Shown here piece after piece: positions 5,800 to 15,103 of a DNA stretch of 41,244 nucleotides. The position numbers and the translations under genes are program-made. The notes beneath the pieces are model-generated. The model searched no databases. It was not told where the DNA came from and was given only the letters and a program-made list of their open reading frames with translations. The stretch comes from Pseudomonadota bacterium (GTDB taxonomy: Bacteria > Desulfobacterota > Desulfobacteria > Desulfobacterales > RPRI01), in NCBI GenBank assembly GCA_018817425.1, contig JAHITX010000075.1, positions 1-41,244 on the forward strand. Direction: 5' to 3'. How positions within the stretch are numbered: position 1 is the stretch's first letter; every line of letters starts with the position of its first letter.

Positions 5800-7664
5800 A
5801 GCAATCTCTGATCTGCAATATTTGTGAGCAGGGTTGTCTGCTGGGTAAGGGGAAATCCGGCGTTTGCGGTTTATACGAACTTCAGGGCAGGCAAATTACG
5901 GAAATACTTCCCGACCGTTACCTGACGGTTTGTCCCATATCTATCGAAACCATGCCTATGCTGCATTATTTTCCGGGTAACAAGTTTTTACAGATAAGCT
6001 CCACAGGCTGTAATTTTGATTGCTCTGGATGTATTTCCACGGTCATTGTGCGGGAAATGCCAAATAACAGTAAAGCTTTGTTGCATTTAACTCCTGAACA
6101 GATTGTAAAAAAAGCGAAATCTTCAGGGTGTATGGGTATAGCTTTTCTGATGAATGATCCTTTAGCTTCTTTTCCGACCTTTCTAAGGGTAGCAGCTCTT
6201 GCCAAAGCAAACGGCCTTAAAGTCGGTTGTTCCTCCAATGCATATTTTACGCTTCAGTCATTGAAAAGCCTGTTGCCTGTGCTTGATTTTATCAACATTG
6301 GACTGAAAGGATTTTTCGACGAATCCTACCATTTTTGCGGCGCCAAATCCGGTATGGGACCTGTGTTCAGAAATCTTAGTTTACTGGTTGACGCCGGTAT
6401 CCATGTTGAACTGTCAGTGATATTCAGTCGTGGTAAAGAGTCGGAATTGCGTTCTCTGGCGGATCTCATTGCCGGTATTTCACCCCGAATCCCATTGCAA
6501 TTGATGAGGTTTATTTCTTTTGAAGACTCCGATATATCGCAGGAGCCGAGCGTCCGCCAGGCTGAAGATTTTTGTTGTCAACTTCGCAAGCGGCTGAATT
6601 ATGTATATCTGTTCAACACTCCGGGAACGAAATATCTGAACACGATATGCCCGGACTGCGGCCGAATGGCCATCAACAGAGAGTTTTATGGCCCAATGGG
6701 CGCTAAATTGCACGTCAACAAACCAACAGAGTTCACAGATACCAAGTGTGGCTCTTGTTACGGTTCGCTTAATATAACCGGGTCAGTGGCTGAGCAAACT
6801 CACCAGGAGGATGCTTTCCAGGGTGGTTACCCTTTTACGCGGGCTCTGGAAATGGTTGAAGCCATGCTTATTGCCATGGGTGTCCACAACCAATATGACA
6901 TTGTGCGGGCATGGGAACACCTGTTGATTCCGGGTGGTCTGCTAATGCTGCACCATAATGTTCAGCACCCTCTAACCTATATTGACAGCGTTCGTTATTT
7001 TGGCTGGGTAACGGGTTTCAGGAGTCAGAGCGAGGAACTTGCGCGCTTTCTTGAAGATAGACTGCAAAAAGTTTCTGAGTCTTTGTATGGACTGTCGCAC
7101 AGGCCGGGGGTTTATTATGCCATGGCAAAGCCGCTGTTTTATATTAACGGCGGTCGCATGGAAAATCAGCTTGTGGAGTGGGCCGGAGGCATTAGTTTAA
7201 ACAAGCAGTTACCTCCGGGAGGAAGACCTGGCCGCAGCTTAAGTGTCGAGCAGTTAAACGAACTGAATCCGGATATAATTTTTATTTCAGCCTTTTTATC
7301 AAACTCGGTTGATGATTTTCTGGATGAATGTCTGGAACTGGGCCTTAAAGTAAATGTTGTTAAGCAAAAGCAAATCTTTGTTCATCCGGCTTCAGGATGG
7401 GATTTCGGAAGTCCCCGCTGGATTCTCGGATTATTAAACATAGCCAAAATCCTGCATCCGGGGCGCTGTAAATATGATGTTATTGCCGAAGCCCGGACTT
7501 TCTATCAACGTTTTTACGGCATGGAATTTTCTCCCAAAAATATTAATCGTTCTTTTTCAAAGCCTTCAGCCGATTGGCGCTGGCAGTGTAGTGAGAATCA
7601 AACTGCACCGGCATCATCAAAAAGTACTTCAACCGTCCTTAATTTAACAAGGAAATTAAATTAA
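5772..7664 (+). CDS. Radical-SAM enzyme fused to a substrate-binding-protein-like domain
   Basis: This 630-residue two-part protein has no signal peptide. Residues 15-32 form a cysteine knot (C15, C18, C22, C32) like that at the front of PflA-like/AmmeMemoRadiSam-type activases. Residues 80-87 (CNFDCSGC) give the CxxxCxxC site for the SAM-cleaving cluster. Paired CPDC (293-296) and CGSC (326-329) motifs close the first part, perhaps a zinc or auxiliary-cluster site. From about residue 350 to 590 it resembles BtuF/FepB-type binding proteins: RPGVYYAMAKPLFYINGG, then ELNPDIIFISAF, HPASGWDFGSPRWILGL, and the AKILHPG ... RTFYQRFYG ending seen in the operon's true binding proteins. A binding-protein fold fused to a cytoplasmic radical enzyme is unusual. 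It probably binds the imported chelate or its metal inside the cell; the reaction is unknown. Confidence 0.85.
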   Translation: MDNHTQGELKQSLICNICEQGCLLGKGKSGVCGLYELQGRQITEILPDRYLTVCPISIETMPMLHYFPGNKFLQISSTGCNFDCSGCISTVIVREMPNNSKALLHLTPEQIVKKAKSSGCMGIAFLMNDPLASFPTFLRVAALAKANGLKVGCSSNAYFTLQSLKSLLPVLDFINIGLKGFFDESYHFCGAKSGMGPVFRNLSLLVDAGIHVELSVIFSRGKESELRSLADLIAGISPRIPLQLMRFISFEDSDISQEPSVRQAEDFCCQLRKRLNYVYLFNTPGTKYLNTICPDCGRMAINREFYGPMGAKLHVNKPTEFTDTKCGSCYGSLNITGSVAEQTHQEDAFQGGYPFTRALEMVEAMLIAMGVHNQYDIVRAWEHLLIPGGLLMLHHNVQHPLTYIDSVRYFGWVTGFRSQSEELARFLEDRLQKVSESLYGLSHRPGVYYAMAKPLFYINGGRMENQLVEWAGGISLNKQLPPGGRPGRSLSVEQLNELNPDIIFISAFLSNSVDDFLDECLELGLKVNVVKQKQIFVHPASGWDFGSPRWILGLLNIAKILHPGRCKYDVIAEARTFYQRFYGMEFSPKNINRSFSKPSADWRWQCSENQTAPASSKSTSTVLNLTRKLN

Positions 7665-7690
7665 ATTTTTAAAATAGGGGTGAAAATCTT

Positions 7691-9715
7691 ATGCGTTTAT
7701 TATTGAAAAATATTTTTGTTTTATTTATGGCATTCATGGTCTTTATGGCAACAGACCTTAAGGCGGAAGAGAATCCCCAATTAACGGATGTCTTTATCCT
7801 TGGCGAGATTGTGGTAGTGGGCAGCTCGGATGTCAGTAATAATATCACTGAAGAAAAGCTCTACAACAATGAACTACGCGATTTTGACAGGAACAATGTG
7901 GCACAGGCCGTTACATTGCTGCCTGGTGTTACTTTATCCCAAACAGGTGCAAGAAACGAACAGACAATATACGTGAGAGGGTTTGACATAAGGCGGGTTC
8001 CGCTTTTTTTAGACGGTATCCCTATCTATGTACCCTATGACGGTTACCCCGATTTTAGTAGATTTACAACCTATGATGTATCGGAGATTGTTGTTTCAAA
8101 AGGTTTTTCATCTGTTCTTTACGGACCAAACACGGAAGGTGGCGCCATAAATATGGTGTCGAAAAAACCGCAGAAAACTTTTGAAGGGGATGCAGGCATT
8201 GGTTATGCCACTGGCGGTACATATAATGGATATATTAACCTCGGCACCAATCAGAAGATATTTTATTTTCAGGGCGGGGCATCCTATGTCAACAGTGATT
8301 ATTTTGTACTTTCCGACAAATTTGATCCGGATAAAGTATTGTATAATACTGAAAACGGCAACAAGCGGGATAATTCCTATTATCATGACGGCAAATACAA
8401 CCTGAAACTGGGTTTTACTCCGGCAGAAGGCCATGAGTATGCCCTGAGTTACATTGAGCAGCATGGAGTAAAAGGTAATCCTGTTTATGCAGGAAATGAT
8501 TCCGGCACTAAACCCAGGTATTGGAAATGGCCATATTGGGACAAAAAAAGCTGGTATTTGACGACAAAGACACCTTTCGGAAAGGATATATATTTAAAAA
8601 CCCGCTTCTACTACGACAAGTATAAAAATTCCCTCTTGTCATATGATGATGACACATATACCACACAAAACAAGAAATCGTCGTTTATCAGCGATTACGA
8701 CGACCACACACGAGGTTTTTCTTTGGAGACCGGGACAACGCTGATCCCGATAAACGAGATTAAAGCGGCTTTTCATTACAAGGAGGATTTCCACAAGGAA
8801 CATAATCTTCCTGATCCCTATCAGAATTTTAAAGATGAAATTATGTCTCTTGGACTTGAAGATACGGTGCAGATTACAGACAAGCTCTATTCCATCCTTG
8901 GCATCAGCTATGATAGTATCAACACCATTAGGGCGGAAGACAGTTACGACTCGTCAACAGGAACATTCGGCTACTACCCCAAAGACAGGGCACATGCCAC
9001 CAATCCCCAAATCGGTCTTTTTTTCAACCTTACTGATTCGGCCAAAATATATGCAACTATAGCAGACAAGAGCAGGTTGCCGACAATAAAGGACAAATAC
9101 TCTTACAGAATGGGAACGGCCCTGCCCAATCCGGGACTCAAACCCGAAAAATCTACAAACTATGAGATTGGTTACCATGATATCTTTATAAAAAAAATTG
9201 CCGTCAAGACCGCTCTTTTCTATTCCGATGTAAGAGATATGATCCTTTCGGTAGAAGTTCCCGATCCGGATAACCCCGGCGATACACTTAAGCAGAATCA
9301 GAACATCGGCGACGTAAATCGCTGGGGAGCTGAACTTGAAATTGCGGCCCCGATTATGGATAAACTTGAGGCCGGCTTCAATTATTCCTATATTTACAAC
9401 GACAACAGGACAAACAACGAGAAGATAACCGATATCCCGAAGCACAAGTTTTTTGCCTATGCGCGGTACATGCCAGTCACGCAACTGAGCCTGCTCGCCG
9501 ACATTGAATACAATTCGGATCGTTACAGCTCTAGCGATGGTGATGCTACAACAGGAGCATTCGCTATTACTAATTTCCGCACTATTTACGAAATCATAAA
9601 GGGCATAAAGATTGAAGCAGGTGTGCTGAACATCTTCGACAGAAACTATGAACTGTCGGAAGGTTATCCAATGCCGGGCAGAAGCTATTTTGCAAATATT
9701 CGCTACACTTTTTAG
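7691..9715 (+). CDS. TonB-dependent outer-membrane receptor
   Basis: This 674-residue protein begins with a signal peptide (LLKNIFVLFMAFMVFMATDLKA). The plug domain follows, with FDRNNVAQAVTLLPGVTLSQ, YVRGFDIRRVPLFLDGIPI and FSSVLYGPNTEGGAINMVSK. The barrel carries the typical NPGLKPEKSTNYEIGYHDIF strand and ends in RYTF with the terminal phenylalanine needed for outer-membrane insertion. An N-terminal TonB-box candidate is DVFILGEIVVVG. The start has an AGGGGTGA ribosome binding site and lies 26 nt after the radical-SAM gene. Its ligand is probably the same chelate served by the ABC genes downstream; it is one of two receptors in the operon, and the two are not obviously close paralogues. 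Confidence 0.93.
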   Translation: MRLLLKNIFVLFMAFMVFMATDLKAEENPQLTDVFILGEIVVVGSSDVSNNITEEKLYNNELRDFDRNNVAQAVTLLPGVTLSQTGARNEQTIYVRGFDIRRVPLFLDGIPIYVPYDGYPDFSRFTTYDVSEIVVSKGFSSVLYGPNTEGGAINMVSKKPQKTFEGDAGIGYATGGTYNGYINLGTNQKIFYFQGGASYVNSDYFVLSDKFDPDKVLYNTENGNKRDNSYYHDGKYNLKLGFTPAEGHEYALSYIEQHGVKGNPVYAGNDSGTKPRYWKWPYWDKKSWYLTTKTPFGKDIYLKTRFYYDKYKNSLLSYDDDTYTTQNKKSSFISDYDDHTRGFSLETGTTLIPINEIKAAFHYKEDFHKEHNLPDPYQNFKDEIMSLGLEDTVQITDKLYSILGISYDSINTIRAEDSYDSSTGTFGYYPKDRAHATNPQIGLFFNLTDSAKIYATIADKSRLPTIKDKYSYRMGTALPNPGLKPEKSTNYEIGYHDIFIKKIAVKTALFYSDVRDMILSVEVPDPDNPGDTLKQNQNIGDVNRWGAELEIAAPIMDKLEAGFNYSYIYNDNRTNNEKITDIPKHKFFAYARYMPVTQLSLLADIEYNSDRYSSSDGDATTGAFAITNFRTIYEIIKGIKIEAGVLNIFDRNYELSEGYPMPGRSYFANIRYTF

Positions 9716-9817
9716 TGTTGCATGATTGTGGATGAAACAGCCGATGTGATACGGGGCCTCTATGGGAAAGCTCAGGTGCAAATTACAATTGCGAGAATTA
9801 CATAAGGAGATATGTAT

Positions 9818-10420
9818 ATGACTACAGACAATCTGGATTTAGCAAAATGCCTCGAGGAAGCAAAGGCTTTCCACGGAGATCTCTGTGCCGGGGTTACTCT
9901 TGGTACGAGAATGGCCATTCTTGGACTTAAAGCTATCGGCATTGACGATCCTAAGGGTAAAGACAGTAAGTACCTCATCGTTTTTGTTGAAACGGACAGA
10001 TGCGCGACCGATGCCATTCTGGCAACAACCGGGTGCCATCCGGGTAAACGTACCATGAAAATACTTGACTACGGAAAGATGGCCGCTACCTTTATAAATC
10101 TGAAAACGGATAAAGCCGTGAGGGTTAACGTAAAGAATAAAGACGGCGACAGAGTTCAGACCCGCGAAGAGATAGAACAAAATCCCTATACGGTAGAATA
10201 TGCAATGATGCCCGCCGACGAACTCTTTAACATTATGGAAGTTTCAGTAAATCTGAAACCTGAAGATATGCCGGGCAGGCCTCTTACCATAGTTACTTGT
10301 TCCTGTTGCGGAGAACGAATCATGGATATGAGGGAAGTTGTTGAGGATGGCAATATTCTTTGTAAGCCATGTGCAAGCAATAGCAGTTACTATTCACCAC
10401 TGCTCTCTTACTCAAATTGA
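9818..10420 (+). CDS. FmdE-domain protein with C-terminal zinc ribbon
   Basis: This protein of about 200 residues has the FmdE domain, named for a subunit of molybdenum formylmethanofuran dehydrogenase but common outside methanogens. Signature stretches are AFHGDLCAGVTLGTRMA, VETDRCATDAILATTGCHPG and DYGKMAATF; conserved H19, C23, C62 and C73 could bind a metal. A zinc ribbon follows (CSCCG near 161 and CKPC near 182). Two ATG codons lie 6 nt apart; AAGGAGA at 9804-9810 is 7 nt from ATG 9818 and only 1 nt from ATG 9812, so 9818 is the likely start. No other formylmethanofuran dehydrogenase subunit is nearby, so the role here is more likely metal handling than that enzyme. Confidence 0.88.
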   Translation: MTTDNLDLAKCLEEAKAFHGDLCAGVTLGTRMAILGLKAIGIDDPKGKDSKYLIVFVETDRCATDAILATTGCHPGKRTMKILDYGKMAATFINLKTDKAVRVNVKNKDGDRVQTREEIEQNPYTVEYAMMPADELFNIMEVSVNLKPEDMPGRPLTIVTCSCCGERIMDMREVVEDGNILCKPCASNSSYYSPLLSYSN

Positions 10421-10475
10421 AGGGAAAAACTATAATTTGGTTTTTCAGGACTTCGCAGCCCATACTATTTAAGAA

Positions 10476-11291
10476 ATGTGCATGATAGATATTAAAACGA
10501 TAGACTGGAATGAAGTATGGAAGGGGAAAAAATCAGTTCGCTCGTCTCCTGCCCGCAACTCCGCCTCATGGGATAAGCGGGCGCCTTCTTTTGCCGAAAA
10601 TTCGTCAAAAACAGAATATGCAGAAGCATTCGTAAAAATCGTAAATCCGAAAAAGAGCTGGACCGTTTTTGATATGGGTTGCGGATCAGGAACCCTTGCC
10701 ATACCTTTTGCAAAACTTGTCAGCAAAGTTACAGCCATCGATTTCTCAGGTTCGATGCTCAAAATTGTTCGGGCACAATGTGATAAACTAAATATCTCAA
10801 ATGTCAGTACCATTAAAGCAAGCTGGGAATCTAACTGGAATGAAGCCGGAATAGGAATTCATGATGTTGCGATTGCATCCCGTTCACTTGTCGTAGACGA
10901 TCTTGTTTCAGCAGTAATTAAACTGAACGGTGTAGCAAGAAAGCGTGTCTATATATCTACCATTGTAGATGACGGGCCATATGACCGGCGTGTATTTGCA
11001 GCAATCGATAGAAAACTGAATACAGGCCCTGACTACATATACAACTATAATCTCTTATATCAGATGGGAATCAGAGCCAATATAGATTTTATAACCGAAA
11101 AAACAAAAAGCTACAAAACAAGCAAGCAGCTGGTGGAATCCGTGAAATGGATGCTTGGCAATTTGCGTCTTGAAGAAGAAATAAAACTCAACAAGCACCT
11201 GGACAAACACATTGTATGCAAAGCCGGCTGGTGGAGTCTGGATTACGGAAAAGATATAAAATGGGCGCTCATCTGGTGGAACAAGGATTAA
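10476..11291 (+). CDS. SAM-dependent methyltransferase, second of the operon
   Basis: This 271-residue protein has motif I VFDMGCGSGTLAIPFA, motif II VTAIDFSGSMLKIVRAQ and a DVAIASRSL segment at the motif IV position. Upstream of the fold lies about 50 residues including DWNEVWKGKKSVR and SASWDKRAPSFAE, an N-terminal style seen in methyltransferases that travel with FmdE and ABC-importer genes in anaerobes (from memory, not checked). The C-terminal third is tryptophan-rich (GWWSLDYGKDIKWALIWWNK) and may shape a substrate pocket. The ribosome binding site is weak, and ATG 10482 is an alternative start. Together with the first methyltransferase, it implies chemical modification of an imported or self-made ligand. 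Confidence 0.85.
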   Translation: MCMIDIKTIDWNEVWKGKKSVRSSPARNSASWDKRAPSFAENSSKTEYAEAFVKIVNPKKSWTVFDMGCGSGTLAIPFAKLVSKVTAIDFSGSMLKIVRAQCDKLNISNVSTIKASWESNWNEAGIGIHDVAIASRSLVVDDLVSAVIKLNGVARKRVYISTIVDDGPYDRRVFAAIDRKLNTGPDYIYNYNLLYQMGIRANIDFITEKTKSYKTSKQLVESVKWMLGNLRLEEEIKLNKHLDKHIVCKAGWWSLDYGKDIKWALIWWNKD

Positions 11292-11350
11292 TTGCTATTC
11301 ACATTTCTTATAGAAAGCGGAAGTATTAGTGATTATAAAGGAAGAATTGC

Positions 11351-13543
11351 ATGAAGTACTATGGAATGAAATTATTAAGCATAAGTCTGGTCCCGGTTAT
11401 TTTTATCTTTTTAATACATAAAGCGGCAATGGCCGATGAATCCGAAAACGGTCAAGTATCAAAAAACCAATCTGAACCGATTACTGCTGTTGGTGGATCT
11501 GTTCATCAGCGTGAGAGTATTGAGCCAGAAAGCATTGAAGCAGCCAATCAATCTGAGAACATACAAAAAAAAACACACCGATTAGACTCTATAACCGTTG
11601 TTGCCGATATGCCAAGGAAGGATCTTGATCCCGATAGCATTACAAATCCCTACCGTGTTGAGACAAGTGCCCGGTTCGGGACTGAAGTGTTTACCGAAAA
11701 AGAAATCCAAAATCTGAAACCCAGTGATGTTTATGATCTGCTTGATAAAGCAACCGGCATAAACCTTACCTATCAAGGACGTAAAAGCCCTTTTTTTATT
11801 TCTCTGCGAGGCGGTGGCAGCTTTACCTATATTATTGACGGAGCAGTATTACCATCGTCAGTTAACAGAATTCTTTATAAATTTCCTGTGGCGGCAATTG
11901 AGCAGATGCAGATTGTACGAGGTTCAACCTCACTGACTTTGGGACCATCGATAGGTATCGGTGCTTCCAACTCAGGGTCCGGATTAAATACGGGTTTTAT
12001 AATCATTCGCACCAAACAGCCCGGAAAAACGCAGGCAATTCTGAGCGGTTCTATTGAAAAAGCCAAAGGAGGGCATCCTATAGAAACTCAGGAGAGTGTT
12101 TACGTTGGAAGTCTGTATGATGAGTCATCACAAATCGAAGGTTATCTTGGCGGAATGCTGTCAAAAACAGATCGTCCAAGTCAGGATAGCTGGTTTGATG
12201 GACGAGAAGGGTCCGGCGGTATGCTTAATACCGGAATCAAGGCCGGTAAATTCAACCTTAATATGATGGTATATCGTGATTCGGGATATTTTGAAATGCA
12301 GCGGGGTGTGGCAGCAGACGGTACCCTATCGGATGTCAAATGGTATTACGACCCTCTGGAAACAACCATTTATTCAGGAGATATGGGCATCCGGTGGGAT
12401 AATAACAATACAACTCTTCTGAACCTGTTTAAAGTTCAATATGACCAAACTGAACGCAATGAGAGTTTTTCTTCTTCAGCAGTAACAATAAAAGAATATG
12501 AGGAAGAAACCTCAGGCATCGGCCTTCGCCATAATTCCTGCTTTTATAACACCCTGCTTCAATTAGGTGGGCAAATGTCAAACAGTAAAGGATATGGTCC
12601 TAACCTCAGTAAAGGCTATAACAAGTACGATACTACCGTTATAGGTTGGTCGGCATCCGTGGAACAGAAATTGCTAAATGACAATCTGGTATTTAATTTG
12701 GGTTATCGTCGTGATGTCAAGCATATAGATAACTCAAGTGCTGCAAGAAATGAAAGCCAGGCCACTAACGAGGCTAACAATGATGTTGATATGGCTCCTG
12801 CTAATATTTATGCCTTGGGCGCTCATTGGCAGTTAACAGATATCTATGCGCTTGATACTCGCTACTATTACGGCGATCAGGGAACTTCGGGTGATTTTGA
12901 TGTACGGACAGAAAACGGAGAAGAGTTGCATGGAGAAAAGCAAAAACGGATTGAAATCGGTTTGGCGGCTGATTTTACATCCTGGCTAAGAGCAACGCTG
13001 ACTTGGTTTGATATCGATATAAAAAACGCAAAATCGGCCACTAATTCCACTTATGAACTCGATAGTGGAACTTATTACTACTATTCCGAGGCGGACGAAC
13101 TCAGGAGAGGATTTGAAATAATGGTTCAAGGAAAAATTATGAAAAATACCATTTATAAACTGAGCTGGACACGAATACTGGATAATGAAAGCACATCCGG
13201 TGGTGTGACCACAGATGAAAATGGCGTATCGAATCCTGAAAATCTTTATTCTCTCATGCTTAACCATTGCTGGAATTCTTATAAGTTCAACTTATCCGTT
13301 AAAAAGGTCGACGAATGGTCAACCTCCAGCAGTCCTATGGGAACAGCTTCATACGGAGGCCTGGGAGGATATACTCGTGTTGATGCAAACATCAAACGCG
13401 ATTTCAAAATCAGCGATAGGTTGGTGACTATTACTCTGTACGGACGCAATCTGGGAGATAAACATTATTCAACACGTTATGTGACAGGCTATTACCCGGA
13501 TCGTGGACGTACCATCGGGACACAACTTACTTTGGCATTTTAG
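11351..13543 (+). CDS. TonB-dependent outer-membrane receptor, second of the operon
   Basis: This 730-residue protein has a signal peptide ending near KAAMADES, then a low-complexity Glu/Ser/Gln-rich linker of about 50 residues before the TonB-box-like LDSITVVADM. Plug landmarks follow: LKPSDVYDLLDKATGINLTY, FFISLRGGGSFTYIIDGAVL and AAIEQMQIVRGSTSLTLGPS. The barrel ends in QLTLAF, with the terminal phenylalanine. The ribosome binding site AAAGGAAG is well spaced. The extended linker between signal peptide and plug is longer than in the first receptor. It lies directly upstream of the ABC import genes, so it is the likeliest outer-membrane partner of that importer. Confidence 0.92.
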   Translation: MKYYGMKLLSISLVPVIFIFLIHKAAMADESENGQVSKNQSEPITAVGGSVHQRESIEPESIEAANQSENIQKKTHRLDSITVVADMPRKDLDPDSITNPYRVETSARFGTEVFTEKEIQNLKPSDVYDLLDKATGINLTYQGRKSPFFISLRGGGSFTYIIDGAVLPSSVNRILYKFPVAAIEQMQIVRGSTSLTLGPSIGIGASNSGSGLNTGFIIIRTKQPGKTQAILSGSIEKAKGGHPIETQESVYVGSLYDESSQIEGYLGGMLSKTDRPSQDSWFDGREGSGGMLNTGIKAGKFNLNMMVYRDSGYFEMQRGVAADGTLSDVKWYYDPLETTIYSGDMGIRWDNNNTTLLNLFKVQYDQTERNESFSSSAVTIKEYEEETSGIGLRHNSCFYNTLLQLGGQMSNSKGYGPNLSKGYNKYDTTVIGWSASVEQKLLNDNLVFNLGYRRDVKHIDNSSAARNESQATNEANNDVDMAPANIYALGAHWQLTDIYALDTRYYYGDQGTSGDFDVRTENGEELHGEKQKRIEIGLAADFTSWLRATLTWFDIDIKNAKSATNSTYELDSGTYYYYSEADELRRGFEIMVQGKIMKNTIYKLSWTRILDNESTSGGVTTDENGVSNPENLYSLMLNHCWNSYKFNLSVKKVDEWSTSSSPMGTASYGGLGGYTRVDANIKRDFKISDRLVTITLYGRNLGDKHYSTRYVTGYYPDRGRTIGTQLTLAF

Positions 13544-13658
13544 GTTCTCGGATTGAATATAGAAAAGACACATAGAATATACCCGCAGCAAATTTCAATA
13601 AAACAAAAAAACCATGGGAAATTTATGTGGAAATAACACAGATAGTGGAGCTAACATA

Positions 13659-14093
13659 ATGTTTAATCAAAAGAACATTCAACTTATTGCAGCCATCGGC
13701 GCATTTTTTGTGCTGAATTTTTGTATAACTGACACTGCTAGAGCACTGATGATTACTGATATGGCAGGATGTACAGTAAATTTACCCGATTCTATCCGGA
13801 AAGTGTATGCACCTTCACCTTACGGCTCGTATTTAATGTATTCTATTGATCCGGTATGGCAAAATGTCAAGGCTGTAAGGCAAGGACACGTCTATCTTAT
13901 TCCCAGACACCCATTTAACTGGTTTGACCGTCCGCCGTCATTTATGCGTATCATGGGTCTTAAGTGGCTGGCAAATATTCTTTATCCAGCAGAATACAAA
14001 ACAGATATAGTTAAAGAAGCTAAAGATTTTTACCGGTTGTTTCTTGGTGTGGACTTATCAGATGATGAGATGAGACAGGTCATTTATCCATGA
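13659..14093 (+). pseudogene. Internally deleted substrate-binding protein, frame intact
   Basis: This 144-residue protein keeps a signal peptide and the first mature residues of a BtuF/FecB-type binding protein (MITDMAGCTVNLPDSIRKVY ... MYSIDP) and then jumps directly to its last 85 residues (VWQNVKAVRQGHVYLIPRHP ... GVDLSDDEMRQVIYP). The complete paralogue at 15903-16967 has the same two ends separated by about 200 extra residues, so the middle was lost in frame, at a point where both flanks share GATCC. The start at 13659 has GGAG 8 nt upstream. The stop overlaps the permease ATG by 4 nt, so the remnant may survive because it couples translation of the permease, or as a small C-lobe protein with a new role. 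Confidence 0.75.
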
Positions 14094-15103
14094 AGCGCTC
14101 CCTGCTTTTTCCTGTGCTGACGCTCATTCTTGTTATGACGGCTGTTTTTTCAATGGCTCTCGGCAAATATCCGCTTGCATTAACTGATATTACAGGATTT
14201 TTTCTTTTCAAGATATTCGGTATCGGCAGCATAGACGCCGAACAATGCAGCTTGCTGAAAAATCTTCTACTCGATATACGTTTGCCCCGCATTCTGGCAG
14301 CAGTACTTATCGGCGCGTCCCTTTCGGTATCTGGCACATCCTTTCAGGCCATGTTTGTAAATCCCCTCGTCTCCCCTTCCCTTCTCGGCGTGCTCGCTGG
14401 GGCATCATTCGGAGCTGCGCTTGGCATGGTTTTCTCCAAAAGTTGGTTTGCAGTACAGTCTCTAACCTTTCTTTTCGGTTTCATTGCCGTTCTCATATCT
14501 GTGGGCATTGCTAAAATGCATAGAGGAAATACCGTTTTGCTTCTTGTATTGGGAGGTGTTATCAGCGGTGCATTTTTTACTTCACTTTTATCGATTGTCA
14601 AATACATAGCTGACCCGTACAATCAGCTGCCTGCGATTGTTCAATGGCTCATGGGAGGATTGTCTCTTGTGGACAGAAAGATACTGCTTGCAGCAGGAAT
14701 TCCCCAGGTTGTCGCCATCATTCTTGTTACCTTTCTTTCAGGGTATCTTAATGCGCTTAGCATGGGTGATGAAGAAGCACGGGCTCTCGGCATTCCGGTT
14801 GAACGGATACGAATGCTGCTTATATTTTTTGCAACGCTGATGAGCGCTCTTACGGTGGTTCTGGCCGGAATGATAGGCTGGGTCGGTCTTATAATTCCGC
14901 ATATTACGCGCATGCTCGTTGGCCCGGATAACAAGGTGCTTGTTCCGGCAAGTGCTTTTGTCGGAGCTATCTATCTTATCATTGTAGATGATGTTTCTCG
15001 GATGCTCTTTAATGTGGAAATTCCGATAGGCATCAGCACATCACTTATAGGTATACCTTTTTTTGCCGTAATCCTGAAAAAAGCGAGACGTGGATGGAAT
15101 TGA
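14090..15103 (+). CDS. FecCD/BtuC-type ABC permease
   Basis: This 337-residue integral membrane protein is rich in hydrophobic helices. Family motifs include LLDIRLPRILAAVLIGASLS near residue 65, the coupling segment FVNPLVSPSLLGVLAGASFG, the SMGDEEARALGIPVERIR cytoplasmic loop that docks on the ATPase, and GMIGWVGLIIPHITRMLVGP near 265. These define the permease family for siderophores, haem, cobalamin and other metal chelates. It forms the inner-membrane channel with the ATPase that follows. Its start overlaps the preceding stop (ATGA) and its end overlaps the ATPase start by 10 nt, a tightly coupled arrangement. The substrate cannot be told from the permease alone. Confidence 0.93.
   Translation: MKRSLLFPVLTLILVMTAVFSMALGKYPLALTDITGFFLFKIFGIGSIDAEQCSLLKNLLLDIRLPRILAAVLIGASLSVSGTSFQAMFVNPLVSPSLLGVLAGASFGAALGMVFSKSWFAVQSLTFLFGFIAVLISVGIAKMHRGNTVLLLVLGGVISGAFFTSLLSIVKYIADPYNQLPAIVQWLMGGLSLVDRKILLAAGIPQVVAIILVTFLSGYLNALSMGDEEARALGIPVERIRMLLIFFATLMSALTVVLAGMIGWVGLIIPHITRMLVGPDNKVLVPASAFVGAIYLIIVDDVSRMLFNVEIPIGISTSLIGIPFFAVILKKARRGWN

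Noticed and set aside
10391-10425. TGA of the FmdE gene as another selenocysteine codon
   Set aside because: Readthrough would add only a few residues before TAA, no hairpin is apparent, and the protein is already complete.
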